64,000 nucleotides of DNA from Alloalcanivorax gelatiniphagus (GTDB lineage Bacteria; Pseudomonadota; Gammaproteobacteria; Pseudomonadales; Alcanivoracaceae): contig NZ_VCQT01000034.1 of NCBI RefSeq assembly GCF_005938655.1, forward strand, positions 25,923 to 89,922. The letters run 5' to 3'. Within the stretch, counting starts at the first letter, position 1. The number at the start of each line of letters is the position of its first letter. A program made the translations under genes and the position numbers. The notes under the pieces are model-generated. The model searched no databases and was not told the DNA's origin. It saw only the letters and a program-made list of their open reading frames with translations. Of the stretch, positions 61,456-64,000 are shown in pieces.

Positions 61456-62606
61456 GTGCGCAGCAGCGTCTGGTAGCGGTGGGCCAGTTGCTCCACCGGC
61501 TGCAGGCGCACCTGCCGCTCGCCGGCCTGCACCAGCAACGCCCGCTCGCTCTGATAGAGCGCCTTGACGTCCAGTTCGGCGCGGGTCAGTTCGCTCTCCG
61601 GCACATTGAGGCGGCCGGGCACGCCGGCCAGGCACAGGGCCCAGCTTTCGGTGTCGGCGTATTGCTCCGTGACCAGCGCCTTGAATTCCAGCGCCGGCGC
61701 CTGGGTGGCCTTGCGGCGCGGCGCCTGCAAGCGCGCCACGCGCAGGAACAGCAGGCCGGCGCACAGCGCCGAGAACGCCCGGTGCGACAGCGGCTCCCCG
61801 GTGAAGCGCACCCGCGCCTGGTCACCCAGCCGCGCCACCACCTGCCCGCCGTAGAGCCCGGCCACGTCTTCAAGCAGACGATGGTAATCGTCCAGTAGCG
61901 CCGCCAGGGCGGCACGGGTATAGCGCTGCTGGAAATGGTCGAAGTTGACGATGGACAGGCGCAACTCGGTGGCCGGGCCGGCGTCCGGCCGGGGCGACGG
62001 CGCCGACCCGCTGGGGTCCGGGCCCGGTGACGGCGGCGCGCCCTCCCCGGCGGGGGCCGGCAGGGCCGGCGGCGGCACCCGGAACAGGCGCCGGTGGATC
62101 GCTTCGCCGGCCAGCCGCAGGATCAGGATGCCCAGCACCACCAGCACATAGCCGGTTTCCAGGCGCTGCCGTGGCGTCAGGTCCGGCGCCGCCGCCAGTT
62201 GCAGGCTGCCGGCCAGTTCGCCGTCCGGCAGCGCCACCGGCACCTCCACGGTGACCGTGGCGGACTCTGGCAGGGTGCCGGTGACCGGCTCCCGGGCGGT
62301 GTCCAGAAAGCGCACGCCCGCCACCGGCTTGAGGTCACGGGTTTCCCGGGCGATCACGTTGAGGCCGATCAGGTCGCCGCCGGCCAGGGACTCGGCGGCG
62401 CGCAGGCCGGTCTGGCGGGCCAGGGCCTCCAGCTGCACCCGCTGCTCGGCGGCCAGCCGGGCGGAAAAGTGCTCCAGAAAGTAGACCCCGATCACCAGGG
62501 CCACCAGCAGCATCAGGGCCAGTTCCCACAGCAGCCGCTTCTCGCGCTGCAGCCGTGGGCGCCCGCGTTGCTGGAATTGCTCCCAAAGCTGTTGCCACAG
62601 GGCCAT
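61389..62606 (-). CDS. Smp/AhpA-type membrane protein with a degenerate class III cyclase-like domain
   Basis: The 405-residue protein lies divergently beside serB, as smp (ytjB) does in E. coli. It has membrane helix 28-46, an extracytoplasmic Smp-type domain (about 50-150, with AESLAGGDLIGLNVIARETRD), a second helix (152-168), a Pro-rich linker (176-212) and a C-terminal region. From about 215 to 300 that region resembles a nucleotide cyclase homology domain: LSIVNFDHF, YHRLLEDVAGLYGGQVVARLGDQARVRF. The first metal-binding Asp position is Ser218, while the GD motif Asp262 remains, so catalysis is unlikely. The remaining ~100 residues show no known motif. Function is unknown. Confidence 0.8.
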   Translation of the reverse strand: MALWQQLWEQFQQRGRPRLQREKRLLWELALMLLVALVIGVYFLEHFSARLAAEQRVQLEALARQTGLRAAESLAGGDLIGLNVIARETRDLKPVAGVRFLDTAREPVTGTLPESATVTVEVPVALPDGELAGSLQLAAAPDLTPRQRLETGYVLVVLGILILRLAGEAIHRRLFRVPPPALPAPAGEGAPPSPGPDPSGSAPSPRPDAGPATELRLSIVNFDHFQQRYTRAALAALLDDYHRLLEDVAGLYGGQVVARLGDQARVRFTGEPLSHRAFSALCAGLLFLRVARLQAPRRKATQAPALEFKALVTEQYADTESWALCLAGVPGRLNVPESELTRAELDVKALYQSERALLVQAGERQVRLQPVEQLAHRYQTLLRTQAERVMGAGESSGGDSLSPNK

Positions 62607-62741
62607 GCGGTGCCTTCCTCAGCTCCGATTCGATGGGCGCCGAGTATAACCCGGGGAAGCGCGCCGGAACCTCAATCAGCGCCGCTTTTTCTGGTAATCT
62701 TGGACGCCCTTCCAGCCTGCGGCCCCCAAGGAGCCCCCAGC

Positions 62742-63971
62742 GTGCGAGAGATCATTCTCATCCAGGTGTCCGGTAACGACCGCCCCGGACTCACCGCGGC
62801 CTTTACCCGGATTCTGGCCCGTTATCATCTCAACATTCTCGATATTGGCCAGGCGGTGATCCACGACAGCCTGTCCCTGGGGATTCTGGTGGAAGTGCCG
62901 CCGCGGGCGGACGCGTCCTCGGTGCTCAAGGACCTGCTGTTCGAGGCCCACAAACGGGATACCTCGGTGCGCTTCCGGCCCATCGACGAGGACCGCTACG
63001 AGCAATGGGTTTCCGGCCAGGGCAAGGACCGCCACATCATCACCCTGCTGTCGCGCAAGATCACCGCCGAGCAGCTTGGCGACGTGACCACGGTGGTGGC
63101 GGAGAACAACCTGAATATCGACAGCATCGCGCGGCTGTCCGGCCGCGTGCACCTGGAAGGCGAGGACGGCGACCCCAATGCCCGTGCCTGCGTGGAGATT
63201 TCAGTGCGCGGCGAGCCCCGCGACACCGCCGCCATGCGCGCCGCCTTTCTGGGCATCGCCAACCAGCGCAATGTGGATATTTCGTTCCAGCGCGACAGCG
63301 CCTTCCGCCGCAACCGCCGGCTGGTGGTGTTCGATATGGACTCCACCCTGATCCGCTCGGAAGTGATCGACGAACTGGCCGCCGAGGCCGGGGTGGGCGA
63401 TCAGGTGGCGGCGATCACCGAGCGGGCGATGCGCGGCGAGCTGGACTTCAACGCCAGCTTCCGGGCCCGGGTGGCGCTGCTCAAGGGGCTGGACGAGAGC
63501 GCCCTGGAACGGGTGCGCCAGCGTATCCAGCTCACCGAGGGCGCCGACCGGCTGATCCGCACCCTCAAGGCGCTGGGCTACCGCACCGCCATCCTCTCCG
63601 GTGGGTTCACCTGGTTCGGCCACTGGCTGCAGAATCTGCTGGGCATCGACTATGTGTACGCCAACGAACTGGTGATCCGCGACGGCCAGGTCACCGGCGA
63701 GGTGGAAGAGCCGATCGTCAACGGTGACCGCAAGGCGGAGCTGCTGCGCGAGATCGCCGCCCGGGAGGGCATCGACCTGGAGCAGGTGATCGCGGTGGGT
63801 GACGGCGCCAACGACTTGCCCATGCTCGGCGCCGCCGGCCTGGGCATCGCCTTCCGCGCCAAGCCACTGGTCAAGGAAAACGCCGCCCATTCCATTTCCA
63901 CCCTGGGGCTGGATGGCATTCTTTATCTGATCGGCGTGCGCGATAAGGATCAGGCGGAGTTGTTGCGGTAG
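62742..63971 (+). CDS. serB: Phosphoserine phosphatase SerB with N-terminal ACT domains
   Basis: SerB performs the last step of serine synthesis. The GTG at 62742 has AAGGAG seven bases upstream and gives 409 residues. Two ACT-like regions (about 1-80 and 95-175) precede the HAD domain with nucleophile Asp in VVFDMDSTL, LSGGFTWF, and the magnesium motif VGDGANDLPML. The long form with tandem ACT domains is typical of pseudomonads and mycobacteria. It is divergent from the Smp-type gene. Confidence 0.97.
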   Translation: MREIILIQVSGNDRPGLTAAFTRILARYHLNILDIGQAVIHDSLSLGILVEVPPRADASSVLKDLLFEAHKRDTSVRFRPIDEDRYEQWVSGQGKDRHIITLLSRKITAEQLGDVTTVVAENNLNIDSIARLSGRVHLEGEDGDPNARACVEISVRGEPRDTAAMRAAFLGIANQRNVDISFQRDSAFRRNRRLVVFDMDSTLIRSEVIDELAAEAGVGDQVAAITERAMRGELDFNASFRARVALLKGLDESALERVRQRIQLTEGADRLIRTLKALGYRTAILSGGFTWFGHWLQNLLGIDYVYANELVIRDGQVTGEVEEPIVNGDRKAELLREIAAREGIDLEQVIAVGDGANDLPMLGAAGLGIAFRAKPLVKENAAHSISTLGLDGILYLIGVRDKDQAELLR

Positions 63972-63973
63972 CA

Positions 63974-64000
63974 GCAAGCTTCAAGCTGCAAGCCGCAAGC
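63974..64000. repeat. Oligomer repeats after serB (runs off the window)
   Basis: GCAAGCTTCAAGCTGCAAGC and a further CGCAAGC unit begin three bases after the serB stop. The units are about seven to ten bases with a CAAGC core. The other end lies outside the window. Confidence 0.6.

Overview
The window is a high-GC, gene-dense piece of a gammaproteobacterial chromosome. The order from alr through dnaB, rplI, rpsR, rpsF, rlmB, rnr, purA, hisZ, hflC, hflK, hflX, hfq, miaA, mutL, amiB, tsaE, nnr, queG, orn, rsgA, rhdA and psd to serB matches, as I recall it, the conserved block of Pseudomonas and its relatives. PriB lies inside the S6 operon and motAB is absent between rsgA and rhdA, so I lean to an Alcanivorax-like (Alcanivoracaceae) genome rather than Pseudomonas. 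That placement is an inference from gene order and repeats, not a search result. I see no prophage, transposase, CRISPR array or plasmid genes.

Layout. 1-2.4 kb: the start of ribD, nrdR and glyA on the minus strand. 2.5-6.0 kb: two tandem paralogous chemoreceptors. 6.2-13.3 kb, plus strand: ettA, fdhD with an FdhF/YdeP-type molybdopterin oxidoreductase, a small membrane protein and a GAF-EAL phosphodiesterase. 13.5-18.9 kb: a TVP38-disulfide reductase fusion, a third chemoreceptor, a DUF547 exported protein and a small membrane protein. 18.9-22.3 kb, minus strand: a Ktr potassium uptake operon with one KtrA and two KtrB proteins. 22.3-31.1 kb, minus strand: radA, alr-dnaB, the S6/PriB/S18/L9 operon, and rnr-rlmB. 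31.3-35.3 kb, plus strand: tRNA-Leu(CAG), a small exported membrane protein, a PhoX-like lipoprotein and a lipoprotein with two haem-c motifs. 35.4-37.9 kb: hisZ-purA. 38.1-41.6 kb: a hybrid histidine kinase, its response regulator, and a second regulator whose phosphoacceptor Asp is Asn. 42.0-52.4 kb, minus strand: hfq-hflX-hflK-hflC and nnr-tsaE-amiB-mutL-miaA. 52.5-64 kb: mixed strands, with a DMT transporter, queG, a cytochrome c'-like lipoprotein, a cytochrome b561, orn, rsgA, rhdA, psd, an enoyl-CoA hydratase family enzyme, an ATP-grasp protein, an Smp-type membrane protein with a degenerate cyclase-like domain, and serB.

Functional links. The 22-31 kb block handles replication, ribosome assembly and RNA decay. 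Nnr-TsaE-AmiB-MutL-MiaA-Hfq-HflXKC covers metabolite repair, tRNA modification, cell-wall cleavage, mismatch repair, RNA chaperoning and membrane proteolysis control. FdhD is next to its probable molybdoenzyme client.

Between the genes there are eight paired REP (repetitive extragenic palindrome) elements built from arms of the form GTAGGAGCGGCTTCAGCCGC or its covarying GCGAC/GTCGC version. In at least two cases the REP supplies the stop codon of the adjacent gene. Three other intergenic sites carry short oligomer repeats with inverted arms, and one 184-bp element near 59.6 kb is bounded by perfect 26-bp inverted repeats. Nothing here is an obvious new defence or biosynthetic system. The most unusual items are the Asn-type pseudo-receiver, the PhoX/di-haem lipoprotein pair, the Smp-cyclase-like fusion, the non-canonical priB start and the mixed-arm REP elements.
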